DNA from: Flammeovirga agarivorans
GTDB lineage: Bacteria; Bacteroidota; Bacteroidia; Cytophagales; Flammeovirgaceae
Direction of reading: 5' to 3'
DNA length: 64,000 bases
NCBI RefSeq assembly: GCF_012641475.1
Contig: NZ_JABAIL010000002.1
Location: forward strand, 569,449 to 633,448
Part shown: one piece after another, positions 1 to 8,853 of the stretch
How the letters are laid out: the number at the start of each line of letters is the position of its first letter
Numbering within the stretch: the first letter of the stretch is position 1
The notes under the pieces: generated by a model
Database searches by the model: none
Told to the model about the DNA's origin: nothing
What the model saw: only the letters and a program-made list of their open reading frames with translations
Position numbers and translations under genes: made by a program

Positions 1-99
<99 letters not shown>

Positions 100-285
100 T
101 CAAATATAGGTCATGAGTGGTATAATAAACTGCTCATGGCCACCATCAAATCTTTCAACAATTCATATTCATTGAGAAGTTAATAACAAACCAATATCTC
201 TCTTTTTATCAATCAAGCATCTCTCAATTATTCAATCAACATTCATTTGTTCAATTGTTAATTTCTCGTTGAAAACATATCATAT

Positions 286-1596
286 ATGAAAAAATATATT
301 TACCTCATCGTGTCCGTACTTCTAATGGCATTTACTTCTGTGCAAGCACAAACGACAGAAATAATAAACATTACTGAAGTACAACAAGTAGCCAATACTC
401 CTGCTTTAAATAGTGGAGATACTGCATGGATATTAGTATCTACAGCTCTTGTTTTATTTATGATGTTACCTGGCTTGGCATTATTCTATGCTGGGTTGGT
501 ACACAAAAAAAATGTTTTATCCATTCTGATGAATATCTGTGTCATTACAGGTATTGGATCATTATTATGGTTCGGTGGACTCTATAGTCTTGCCTTCTCA
601 GGTGATGGAAGCTTTGTGGGAGATTTCCACAAATTGTTCTTAAATGGAGTAACAGCAAACAGTCTTCATGGGAGTATTCCTGAACCATTATTTGCTGTTT
701 TTCAAATGACATTTGCTGTAATCACTCCTGGTTTATTTATTGGTGCATTTGCAGAAAGAATGAAATTAAAAGCAGTTGCATTGTTTTCTGCACTTTGGTT
801 AATTCTAGTTTATGCTCCAGTTACTCACTGGGTATGGGGCGGTGGTTGGTTACAACAAATGGGTGTAATTGACCTTGCAGGAGGTATTGTCGTTCATGCT
901 ACTGCTGGTATTGCTGCTTTATTATTAGCCGTTTTAATTGGCCCTAGAATTAAAAATAAACATTCGAAAAAAGCTCCATACAACATTCCAATGGTAATGA
1001 TTGGTGCATCGATGTTATGGGTAGGTTGGTTTGGATTCAACGCAGGTAGTCAATTACATGCAAATGGAGCCGCTGGCATGACCCTACTAGTAACCCATTT
1101 AGCTGCAGCTGCTGCATGTATCACTTGGGTAGTACTTGAATGGGCTAAGAACGGTAAACCTACATTAATTTCTATTGTTACAGGTATGATTGCTGGTTTA
1201 GCAACAGTTACTCCTGCATCTGGTAATATTGGTCCAATGGGAGCTGTTATCATCGGAATAACTGCAAGCTTAGTCTGTTTCAACATGGTAGATGTTGTAA
1301 AAAAGAAATGGAAAATAGATGACGCTTTAGATGTATTTGCTGTACATGGTGTTGGTGGTATCCTGGGTACTATTATGGTTGCTTTTTTAGGTACTGAAAT
1401 GTTTGGAGGCCATGGAGTAACTGACGTAATCAGTCAATTAGGAGTACAAGTAACAGCCTTAGTGGCTGCTGTATCATGGTCAGCATTAATGACATTCTTG
1501 ATCGTCAAAATATGCAAATCAACTGTTGGGTTTAGAGTCTCTGAAAAAGTAGAGGAAGAAGGTCTAGATATCGTTGAAGTTGGAGAATTTATATAA
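286..1596 (+). CDS. amt: Ammonium transporter (Amt/MEP/Rh family)
   Basis: A 436-residue membrane channel for ammonium/ammonia. An N-terminal signal peptide (first ~21 residues, ending VQA) is followed by about eleven hydrophobic helices. Family motifs are clear: GLALFYAGLVHKKN near residues 63-76, GAFAERM near 153, DLAGGIVVH with the structural Asp196 and pore His204, WFGFNAGS near 248, and HGVGG with the second pore histidine His354. The twin-histidine pair is therefore intact. The C-terminal cytoplasmic tail is short. No glnK/PII gene is adjacent, although PII control is usual for this family. It follows an agmatine deiminase, which releases ammonia, but about 190 bp separate them, so joint transcription is uncertain. 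Confidence 0.95.
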   Translation: MKKYIYLIVSVLLMAFTSVQAQTTEIINITEVQQVANTPALNSGDTAWILVSTALVLFMMLPGLALFYAGLVHKKNVLSILMNICVITGIGSLLWFGGLYSLAFSGDGSFVGDFHKLFLNGVTANSLHGSIPEPLFAVFQMTFAVITPGLFIGAFAERMKLKAVALFSALWLILVYAPVTHWVWGGGWLQQMGVIDLAGGIVVHATAGIAALLLAVLIGPRIKNKHSKKAPYNIPMVMIGASMLWVGWFGFNAGSQLHANGAAGMTLLVTHLAAAAACITWVVLEWAKNGKPTLISIVTGMIAGLATVTPASGNIGPMGAVIIGITASLVCFNMVDVVKKKWKIDDALDVFAVHGVGGILGTIMVAFLGTEMFGGHGVTDVISQLGVQVTALVAAVSWSALMTFLIVKICKSTVGFRVSEKVEEEGLDIVEVGEFI

Positions 1597-1686
1597 TATG
1601 TTGTTTTGATTGAGAAATTTTGGGACTCAAGGAGATCCTGTCTTCTTGAGTTTATTCTCTCAAAACCCATGTATTTTATTATAAAA

Positions 1687-1722
1687 AAAGAGACAAGATT
1701 TTAAATTAAATCTTGCCTCTTT
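1687..1722 (-). terminator. Hairpin terminator of the NfeD gene (bidirectional)
   Basis: A 15-bp stem with one mismatch pairs 1687-1701 with 1708-1722. The A-run before it on the plus strand becomes a U-run on the minus strand, so it ends the minus-strand nfeD transcript. A weaker hairpin at about 1624-1651 (ACTCAAG/CTTGAGT) may end the amt transcript. Confidence 0.7.
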
Positions 1723-1764
1723 GTATTAAGAATAGAAAATAAAGTTAAGCCTTTATTTAACTGT

Positions 1765-3111
1765 TTAAACCAACTCTCTTACTTTTAAAGAAGATCCATT
1801 TTGTTCAATCACTTCAACGGCTGTTCCTTTAGATATAAAACCTCCTTCTGTGGTAGCATCGTAATAATTATCTTCAATTTTAACTTTGCCAGATGGACGT
1901 AGAACAGTATGCGCTGTACCAGTTTGACCAATATAAGATGTACCCAAAAAGTCAGCAGAATATCCTTGATCACTATCCATTTTTTCTGATAAACCCACCT
2001 TCGCAAAAGTAGGGGAATCAACAATTTTATGGGCAAAAGCAAACACTCCTATACCTCCAATAAAAACGGCTGCAAGGACACTAATCAGTGAAGTCATGAT
2101 TCTTTCTGGAGCAACAAAAGTGAAATCAAGAAAATCATTATCCAACATCACTAATGTTAAGCCGAAAATCATAAATGTTATCCCAGAAATACCCGTGATT
2201 CCGAATCCAGGTACGACAAAAACTTCGAGTAGAATTAATAGAAAACCAATACCTATTACGATCAACTCCCAATTAGCTGCCATACCACTTAAATAGTAAG
2301 GCACTAAATACAGAATACCCGCTGTAATTGCTGCAGCTATTGGAAACCCAATACCTGGAGACTGTAGTTCAAAATAAATTCCGCCTAGAATAATTAAGAT
2401 TAAAATACTACTTACTGCTGGGTTCAAAAAGATAGAAATAATGTTTTCAACAGATGATGGACTATATTCAACTAATTCATAATTACTAATACCATTTCTT
2501 TCCATGATTTCTGGAATTCCAGTTACTTCTGCTTCACAAAAACCATGTTCCAATGCCTCAGCAACTGTAAAGGTTATTACTTCGCCTTCTTCAGAAATTC
2601 CTTCAACAACCAAATCCTGATCTACCATGGCTTCTGCGATCTGAGGATTTCGACCATTTGTTTCTGCTGTCGATCTCATCATAGATCTCATATATGATTG
2701 GTATTTATCAGGAGCCGCTTCACCTGAGCCTCCCATCACAACAGTAGCTGCTCCTATATTTGATCCAGACTCCATATAAATAGAATCACAAGCGATAGAT
2801 ATTAATGCTCCTGCACTTGCTGCATTTTTGTTGATAAAAACATATACCGGTTGAGGATAATCTAAAATAAGTTGTCTTATTTTATCAGCATCGTTTACTG
2901 CTCCCCCATAGGTATTCATATTGATGATTACATAATCTGCTTTATTTTTTGTTGCTTCTTCTAAAGCTAGTGATACCTTTCTTGATGATCTTGGGTCGAT
3001 ATCTTCTCTAATTGGAAATTCAAAAACTACAGGAACGTTTTCCGCCATTACTGGATAGAAAACACACATAAGTAATAGCCAATTCAAGGAAGATTTGATA
3101 AATGTTTTCAT
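1765..3111 (-). CDS. NfeD-family membrane serine protease (ClpP-like domain, stomatin-partner type)
   Basis: A 448-residue protein with a signal peptide (cleavage near residue 23), a ClpP/S49-like protease domain (about 28-200), four or so hydrophobic helices (about 225-370) and a C-terminal OB-fold NfeD domain (about 385-448). The serine of the ASAGALIS motif (Ser99) and a lysine in APDKYQS (Lys136) fit the Ser-Lys catalytic dyad of the archaeal 1510-N type proteases. Such proteins usually cleave membrane partners of the stomatin/SPFH family and are often encoded next to one. No SPFH gene is adjacent in this window. It stands alone on the minus strand with its own terminator. Confidence 0.88.
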   Translation of the reverse strand: MKTFIKSSLNWLLLMCVFYPVMAENVPVVFEFPIREDIDPRSSRKVSLALEEATKNKADYVIINMNTYGGAVNDADKIRQLILDYPQPVYVFINKNAASAGALISIACDSIYMESGSNIGAATVVMGGSGEAAPDKYQSYMRSMMRSTAETNGRNPQIAEAMVDQDLVVEGISEEGEVITFTVAEALEHGFCEAEVTGIPEIMERNGISNYELVEYSPSSVENIISIFLNPAVSSILILIILGGIYFELQSPGIGFPIAAAITAGILYLVPYYLSGMAANWELIVIGIGFLLILLEVFVVPGFGITGISGITFMIFGLTLVMLDNDFLDFTFVAPERIMTSLISVLAAVFIGGIGVFAFAHKIVDSPTFAKVGLSEKMDSDQGYSADFLGTSYIGQTGTAHTVLRPSGKVKIEDNYYDATTEGGFISKGTAVEVIEQNGSSLKVRELV

Positions 3112-3280
3112 TGTTGTTTTGTTCTGATAGGTATTAATATACTTAAACGAATAAAAAATCGGTTCTGTTTTATCTCATTCACAAATTAACGAATTATCTA
3201 ATCGAATCTCATTTATGATTTGATATAATCTATGAATTGGTGATCTTTGACCCACTTTTTAATTGAATCGTAAAGCATAG

Positions 3281-3961
3281 ATGCAAACAACAAGGTATAA
3301 TTTCGAAGCTCATGGGCAGGTTTGGAGAGTGATGTATGACGAGAGTATTTCAACTCTATTAGTAGAAATGAGAGATCCTGAAAAAAAAGAGGTTTCTTTT
3401 GCTGCCTTAAACCTATATTCAGGTGATGTACTTTGGGAAGGATTACAAATGGATGAGTCTTGGTGGGTAACAATGGCAGGAGTAAAAGACGGTATGCTAT
3501 ATTTTACACATTTTGCCCCCGACAATCGTATGCCTACGGTTCAAAAATTACAGAAACTGGATATTCTTCAAGCACTAATTATTGAAGATAATGTTGAAGA
3601 CCCGAAGGATATCAGCAGTGCTAAAGATGTATCATCCCCCGTAATTTACCCGATTGATTCTGAACACCACGCTACCCTCAAAAAATTCTTAGAATCTAAG
3701 GATATTCAAGTAGCCGATAGTGACATTCACTACATGGAAACTACTTCGGAGATCATTTTTGCGTATTTGGTTAAAAATGAAGAAAAACTTCAAAGAAAAA
3801 TATTAATTTGTGATGTTGAAGGAAACATTATTTTCAAAGATGCAATGGATTCTGTTGTCAACGAACAAATTATGGACAGCTTCTTTGTGATCGATAAAAT
3901 GCTTCTTTATATTAAGGAAAAAGAAATTTTATGTGGTCTACCCCTTGACAAAACCATATAG
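3281..3961 (+). CDS. DUF4905 domain-containing protein
   Basis: A 226-residue protein with no signal peptide, matching the DUF4905 type found in Cytophagales. It opens with a region that reads like a beta-propeller fragment (VWRVMYDES, LYSGDVLWEG, SWWVTMAGV, LYFTHFAPDNRMP). No catalytic motif is visible and the function is unknown. It lies 17 bp upstream of the LysM gene, which is 9 bp upstream of a glycosyltransferase gene, so these three probably form one operon with an envelope-related role. The family call comes from memory of the motif order and could not be searched. Confidence 0.7.
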   Translation: MQTTRYNFEAHGQVWRVMYDESISTLLVEMRDPEKKEVSFAALNLYSGDVLWEGLQMDESWWVTMAGVKDGMLYFTHFAPDNRMPTVQKLQKLDILQALIIEDNVEDPKDISSAKDVSSPVIYPIDSEHHATLKKFLESKDIQVADSDIHYMETTSEIIFAYLVKNEEKLQRKILICDVEGNIIFKDAMDSVVNEQIMDSFFVIDKMLLYIKEKEILCGLPLDKTI

Positions 3962-3978
3962 CAAACCAAAGCAATAAC

Positions 3979-4791
3979 ATGAGAAATTATTTTTATATTC
4001 TCTTTTTTTTACTGAGTTGTCAAACTTCATTACTTTTTGCTCAAAACATTACTACTCACACTGTACAGGCAGAAGAAACGCTGTATTCAATATCAAGAAA
4101 ATACAATGTATCAGTAAAAGAAATTACTACCGCCAATAACATCCAAGATAATGTAATTAAGATTGGACAAACGTTGACAATACCTGCTAAAGATGTACAG
4201 AATACCGCAAATTCTTTTCATCAAGTAGCTGAAGATAATGCAAATACCAAGGCAGTATATTTACCCGAAGGAAGTGCACCTGTTTACTACCGAGCAAAAG
4301 ATGGAGAGACATTAAGGTCAGTAGCTTTTAGTTATCAAGTATTGGTAGACAGCCTGTCTGTATGGAACGGAATCATGCCGGATGACTTGTTAACTGAAGG
4401 ACAACAAATAGTTGTCAGCTTAAATGGTAACGTAAATCAGTTTGATAAAGCTGCAATCGAAGTTCAGTCTAAATCTTACGCTGACCTGACAAAGGAAGAA
4501 GCTAAAACATATGATATTCCGATGCAGAAAGTTGAAAGAGGTAATGGACAAATTGTCGACCTACCTAGTAATACAAGTAAACTGATGGCATTACACCGTA
4601 AAGAAACTGTTGGTGCATATATCAAAGTAATTAATCCTAACAATGATAGAGTTGCAGTAGTGAGAGTCGTTGCTCCTCTACCAGAAAATGCCATTGAAGA
4701 AGGAATTATCATTAGAGTATCTGAACAAGTTGCTAAGAAAATTGGTGTGGTAAACCCCGATTTTAAAGTGAGAGTTGAGTACAATCAATAG
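3979..4791 (+). CDS. LysM peptidoglycan-binding protein with C-terminal RlpA/DPBB-like domain
   Basis: A 270-residue exported protein. Signal peptide residues 1-22 end at LLFAQ. Two LysM repeats follow at about residues 28-69 (HTVQAEETLYSISRKYNVS) and 103-146 (YYRAKDGETLRSVAFSYQV). The C-terminal region (about 195-268) has LMALHRKETVGAYIKV, then NPNNDRVAVVRVV, like the double-psi beta-barrel of RlpA proteins in Bacteroidota. It should bind peptidoglycan in the periplasm. RlpA lytic activity needs specific acidic residues that I cannot confirm here, so a purely structural role is possible. It sits between DUF4905 and a glycosyltransferase in a tight run. Confidence 0.85.
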   Translation: MRNYFYILFFLLSCQTSLLFAQNITTHTVQAEETLYSISRKYNVSVKEITTANNIQDNVIKIGQTLTIPAKDVQNTANSFHQVAEDNANTKAVYLPEGSAPVYYRAKDGETLRSVAFSYQVLVDSLSVWNGIMPDDLLTEGQQIVVSLNGNVNQFDKAAIEVQSKSYADLTKEEAKTYDIPMQKVERGNGQIVDLPSNTSKLMALHRKETVGAYIKVINPNNDRVAVVRVVAPLPENAIEEGIIIRVSEQVAKKIGVVNPDFKVRVEYNQ

Positions 4792-4800
4792 TACAAAATC

Positions 4801-5922
4801 ATGAGGATAGCTATTTTATCCACTTTTTATCCATTAAGAGGAGGAATTGCTCAATATGGAGGTGCTTTATATAATGCATTAGAAGCCGAAGGTCATCAAG
4901 TAAAAGCATTTACTTTTTCTCGTCAGTATCCAGACTTTTTGTTTCCTGGTAAATCGCAATATGTTACTGAAAGTGATTCTACCGATGTTATTGAATCAGA
5001 AGAGCTTTTGGATTCTATCAATCCCCTCTCCTATATAAGTACCGCTAATGCCATCAAGAAATTCGCTCCGGATGTATTGATTACACAATTCTGGATGTCG
5101 TTTTTTGGCCCTTCTTGTGGAACTGTGGCGAAGTTAGTGGGGCAACAGTGTAAGGTGATTAGCATTTTGCATAATGTCATCGCTCATGAAGGAAGATTTT
5201 TTGATAAACCTTTCACAAAATATTTTTTAAATCAGCATCATGGCTTTGTTACCATGAGTAGTGCTGTTGAAAAAGACCTCAGAAAATATACCACTACATT
5301 ACCATCTTTAGAAAGACCACATCCATTATACGATCATTTTGGAGAGATTGAAGATAAAGTTGCTACAAGAAAAAAATTAGGCATTGCAACAAATAAAAAG
5401 ACTCTTCTTTTCTTCGGTTTTATCAGAGAATATAAAGGGCTAGACTTATTGATAAAAGCATTTGATTTACTTGATGATAGTTATCAATTGGTCATAGCAG
5501 GAGAAGTTTATGGTTCCTTTGATGAGTATCAAGCACTAATAGATGAGAACCAAAATAAAGAGAATATTTTCATCTTCAATCAATATATTGCTGATCAAGA
5601 AGTAGGGCAATATTTCTCTGTCGCAGATGTATGTGTATTACCATACAGATCTGCTACACAAAGTGGAGTAACAGCAGTGGCCTTACACTACGAAGTACCA
5701 CTGATTGCTACAGACGTTGGGGGGTTAAAAGAATTAGTAGTATCAGGTCAAACAGGAGAGATAGTTAGTAAGGCAGATGTAGATTTATTACATCAAACCT
5801 TGCTTCATTTTTTTAATAATGATCTAAATGTTTATCATGAACATATTAGAGCATTAAAAAAAGATATGTCTTGGAGCAGCTTTGCTAAATACCTTACCGA
5901 ATTTATCAATTCTATCAATTAA
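4801..5922 (+). CDS. Glycosyltransferase family 4 protein (GT-B fold)
   Basis: A 373-residue cytoplasmic glycosyltransferase. The N-terminal Rossmann half opens with STFYPLRGGIAQYGGAL, the acceptor-side glycine loop of GT4 enzymes. The C-terminal donor half carries LLFFGFIREYKGLDLLIKAF and then SGVTAVALHYEVPLIATDVG near residue 300, the usual nucleotide-sugar-binding region. Sugar and acceptor cannot be read from sequence. It starts 9 bp after the LysM gene, which suggests an envelope polysaccharide or glycoprotein role. Its stop overlaps by 4 bp the stop of the convergent SGNH hydrolase gene. Confidence 0.88.
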   Translation: MRIAILSTFYPLRGGIAQYGGALYNALEAEGHQVKAFTFSRQYPDFLFPGKSQYVTESDSTDVIESEELLDSINPLSYISTANAIKKFAPDVLITQFWMSFFGPSCGTVAKLVGQQCKVISILHNVIAHEGRFFDKPFTKYFLNQHHGFVTMSSAVEKDLRKYTTTLPSLERPHPLYDHFGEIEDKVATRKKLGIATNKKTLLFFGFIREYKGLDLLIKAFDLLDDSYQLVIAGEVYGSFDEYQALIDENQNKENIFIFNQYIADQEVGQYFSVADVCVLPYRSATQSGVTAVALHYEVPLIATDVGGLKELVVSGQTGEIVSKADVDLLHQTLLHFFNNDLNVYHEHIRALKKDMSWSSFAKYLTEFINSIN

Positions 5923-6650
5923 TTGGCAGGCACTAAAAATTGCTCATATACTTTATTGATAATATCATCTACCCATAATTTGTATAGATTTCCTGAAGGA
6001 TGTAATCCATCGGAAGCTACTAAACTAGGATTGTTTTGTACTTGTCTTGTGTAGGATGTGATATTATGAAAAACCACTTGATTACGATTTGTAATACTTT
6101 GTTTTAAGTTGTTGTATTGATTTATTTCTTGAGATATACTTTGAGAAGGAACACTATACGTATAACCATAATCTGGAATACTAAGAACAATGACTTTGCT
6201 TGGATCATTACCTGCATATTGAATAGCTAAATTGAGTAATTCTTCATATTCTTCTTCAAATACCTCGATATCTATGCGTTGATATTGATTATTCACCCCA
6301 ATTAAAAGCGTAACGATATCATACTTTGGCAAAAGGTTCTCATCAGCGATAGCATTCAATAAGTTTCTTGTGGTCCAACCGGTTCTTGCAACGTATTGTA
6401 TATCGTTTAACTTATAATTTCTCTCTTCTAATTCTACTTTGAGTTGCTCATTCCACCGGTCTTCTTTTAGAACACTTGCACCTATTGTATAAGAATCACC
6501 CAAAGCCAACATTGATAAAGATTTTTGCGGCACTATATAACTAGAAGTATTGGGCGAATTTGATGATGCATTAGTTACAGGGACAATATTTTCATTGTCA
6601 TTACAAGCACAAAACAATACAATCATCAGTAAAACAATACTTGCTTTCAT
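5919..6650 (-). CDS. SGNH/GDSL-family hydrolase lipoprotein
   Basis: A 243-residue lipoprotein. The signal ends in FCAC, a lipobox, with Cys15 or so as the lipidated residue. The SGNH blocks are visible: block I ALGDSYTIGAS with the nucleophile serine, block III LLIGVNNQYQ with the conserved asparagine, and block V DGLHPSGNLY with the catalytic Asp and His. It is probably an esterase or O-deacetylase acting on a carbohydrate or lipid ester in the envelope. The substrate is unknown. The gene is convergent with, and overlaps by 4 bp, the upstream glycosyltransferase gene. Confidence 0.9.
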   Translation of the reverse strand: MKASIVLLMIVLFCACNDNENIVPVTNASSNSPNTSSYIVPQKSLSMLALGDSYTIGASVLKEDRWNEQLKVELEERNYKLNDIQYVARTGWTTRNLLNAIADENLLPKYDIVTLLIGVNNQYQRIDIEVFEEEYEELLNLAIQYAGNDPSKVIVLSIPDYGYTYSVPSQSISQEINQYNNLKQSITNRNQVVFHNITSYTRQVQNNPSLVASDGLHPSGNLYKLWVDDIINKVYEQFLVPAN

Positions 6651-6768
6651 AGTGGTAATTTTTATTAATAACTGTTTTCAGTTGCCAAATGTTTGTCATA
6701 TTTACTTAAAAATATGTCTATTAAGTAGAATAGCGTTTAGCTTTGCTTTTGATCATCTCAAAAACATC

Positions 6769-8214
6769 ATGAAAAAATACTTACTTACACTACTAATTGC
6801 CTGTATATCATTATCAATAATTGGACAAGAGAAGAACATTCTGGTAATGCCTAATGTTGAAAAAGGGGCTTCCATTTGTTCGTCTTTTCAGATTTATGAT
6901 AATAAAGTTGCTGTAAATGCCATTGAAGAAGTATATAAAGAAAATAAATACCTTGTGATCAACTCATCCAAGATCATTCATGATTTATCGATCTCAGGAG
7001 GTTGTTATCAAGGCAATGATCATGTGAGGACTAAACTTCTAGAACAGAATGAATTAATCTACTTCACAGTAGTACAGGTAGATTACAAAAATGATTATAA
7101 TGGCAGTTATGTAGAAGTAACTACTGATGTAATTGATGCCAAAGTCAAGAAAAAACTAGCTACAATAAAATCAAAATCCACTCCTCAGTTTACTTCTGAT
7201 AAAAAAGAACAAATCAAATCTGCTTTTAGAAAAGTAATTCAACCTTTAATGTTGGAAGCATTACGAGCACAGCGTTCAAAAACTTACATAGCACCAACGT
7301 CATCTTTAACATTACCAATCAGAACTCCTCCCAAAAAAGAAAAAAAGGAAGAACAACCAAAAGTTGAAACTCCTGTAGAAAATACTTCTCCAGTTATTGG
7401 AGCTACAATTACTCCTTCTGATGTTGACATTAACATACCAAAAGGAGGAACTAATGAAAATGCTGTTGCTGTAATTATTGGAAATAAGAATTATAGAAAC
7501 TCAGATGTTCCTGCTGTAAAATACGCAATACATGATGCTGAAATCATGAAACAATACCTTACCCAACTTTATGGATACAGAGAAGGAAACATTATTTATA
7601 TTGAAGATGCAACACAAGCTGACTTCAATGCTATTTTTGGTATAAAAGGTAATCCTAAAGGAAAGTTATACAATTATGTAAAACCAGAAGAGTCTGATGT
7701 ATTTATCTATTACAGTGGACATGGTGCTCCCAACCCTGAATCTCAAGAAGGTTATTTTGTTCCTGTAGACACCGATCCATCATTGATTCAATTTAATGGC
7801 TATGCTGTTAATACCCTATATGAAAATCTTGCAGCTGTACCCTACAGAAATTTAACTGTAGTTATTGACGCTTGCTTTAGTGGCTCATCTGATGGGGGCA
7901 TGTTATTGAAAAGTATTTCTCCTGTATTTATAAAAACTGAAAATAAGATTCTACAAGATGAAAATGCTTTTATTTTCTCAGCATCAGCTTCTGAACAAGT
8001 TGCTTCTTGGTACGAGGATAAAAGTCATGGTCTATTTACTTACTTCTATCTTAAAGGGCTACAAGGAGCTGCAGACAAGGATCAAGATGGAAGAGTTACC
8101 GTAGAAGAAATGTCAACATATCTCAATGATAATGTGACATATATGGCTAGAAGTCTGAATAATAGAGCACAAAATCCACAAATCAATGGTACTCCATCTA
8201 GGTATGTAAAATAA
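6769..8214 (+). CDS. Caspase-family (C14) peptidase, secreted or periplasmic
   Basis: The ATG at 6769 is chosen because it gives a signal peptide (MKKYLLTLLIACISLS, cleavage near residue 19); the frame is open further upstream but without an exported start. The 481-residue protein has an N-terminal domain (about 20-170), a proline/lysine-rich linker (about 175-205) and a caspase-like domain (about 230-480). The catalytic pair is intact: His318 in YYSGHGA and Cys369 in VIDACFSG. A DKDQDGRVTVEE loop near residue 437 looks like an EF-hand calcium site, which suits calcium-dependent orthocaspases. A TAGCTTTG box at 6738-6745 may be the -7 promoter element. Target proteins are unknown. Confidence 0.88.
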   Translation: MKKYLLTLLIACISLSIIGQEKNILVMPNVEKGASICSSFQIYDNKVAVNAIEEVYKENKYLVINSSKIIHDLSISGGCYQGNDHVRTKLLEQNELIYFTVVQVDYKNDYNGSYVEVTTDVIDAKVKKKLATIKSKSTPQFTSDKKEQIKSAFRKVIQPLMLEALRAQRSKTYIAPTSSLTLPIRTPPKKEKKEEQPKVETPVENTSPVIGATITPSDVDINIPKGGTNENAVAVIIGNKNYRNSDVPAVKYAIHDAEIMKQYLTQLYGYREGNIIYIEDATQADFNAIFGIKGNPKGKLYNYVKPEESDVFIYYSGHGAPNPESQEGYFVPVDTDPSLIQFNGYAVNTLYENLAAVPYRNLTVVIDACFSGSSDGGMLLKSISPVFIKTENKILQDENAFIFSASASEQVASWYEDKSHGLFTYFYLKGLQGAADKDQDGRVTVEEMSTYLNDNVTYMARSLNNRAQNPQINGTPSRYVK

Positions 8215-8287
8215 AGTTTATTTTGTTGATTAATTGTATCATTCTAAGATAGACTTAAATATTAAGTGTAAAAAAGAGTACCCTAAA

Positions 8288-8319
8288 TTGTGTTTTATAC
8301 CAAATGATTTCTATTTTTG
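8288..8319 (+). promoter_or_regulatory. Bacteroidota promoter (-33/-7) of the small secreted protein gene
   Basis: TTGT at 8288-8291, 20 bp, then TATTTTTG at 8312-8319 matches the Bacteroidota housekeeping promoter (TTTG, 19-21 bp, TAnnTTTG). The predicted transcript starts just before the ATG at 8339, which supports that start rather than the upstream one at 8234. Confidence 0.6.
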
Positions 8320-8338
8320 CGATAATCTAAATCTTTAT

Positions 8339-8722
8339 ATGCAAAAAGAGACAAACATATCATTTAAGTTATTCCCGTTTTTTATGGCGGTGTTGATGCT
8401 CTTCGTTATTGGCGTTGAGACAACATATGCTATGAATATGGATGCGACTCAAGTGATTGAAAACGCCTCTGACCAAGAAGAACAAGATCAGCAAAGATCT
8501 ATGGTTGATATCCTAAAGGATCAACATGATGCTTTGCCACATTCTTCTGAGAAAATGCATTGGTGTAATGTTTTTATTAAAACAGCCCCTAAGAAAGAAA
8601 ACTTTAGATTTATCGTTCCTCCTGTTTGTAACGATCAGACTACAACAAACTATTATACATCTTCTATTTCGATTCAGGAAGAATGTATCTTTACCTATTA
8701 CTCTGCTCCTAACGCCCCGTAA
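8339..8722 (+). CDS. Small secreted protein of unknown function
   Basis: A 127-residue protein from the ATG at 8339. It starts with a hydrophilic N-terminus and a hydrophobic stretch (FKLFPFFMAVLMLFVIGVET), then ends signal-like at TTYA. The mature part is rich in Q, D and E (EEQDQQRSMVDILKDQ), followed by a segment with three cysteines (HWC, PVC, EEC). No domain is recognised. A promoter box directly upstream supports it being a real gene. The frame is open for 35 more codons upstream, but that extension would overlap the promoter and hide the signal sequence. About 130 bp later secDF begins. Confidence 0.55.
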   Translation: MQKETNISFKLFPFFMAVLMLFVIGVETTYAMNMDATQVIENASDQEEQDQQRSMVDILKDQHDALPHSSEKMHWCNVFIKTAPKKENFRFIVPPVCNDQTTTNYYTSSISIQEECIFTYYSAPNAP

Positions 8723-8853
8723 GGAGACAATTCATTCCAATTTGTAAACACAATTGCCAGAACTCTATTGTATTCATCAATAGTAGGTCTGTGTGTTCAT
8801 ATATTTTAATCATATCATTTTAACTATTTATATAGTATAATTTTTACTTAATC

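Noticed and set aside
6550-6768. Longer frame in front of the caspase-like gene
   Set aside because: It overlaps the minus-strand SGNH gene start and removes the signal peptide from the N-terminus.
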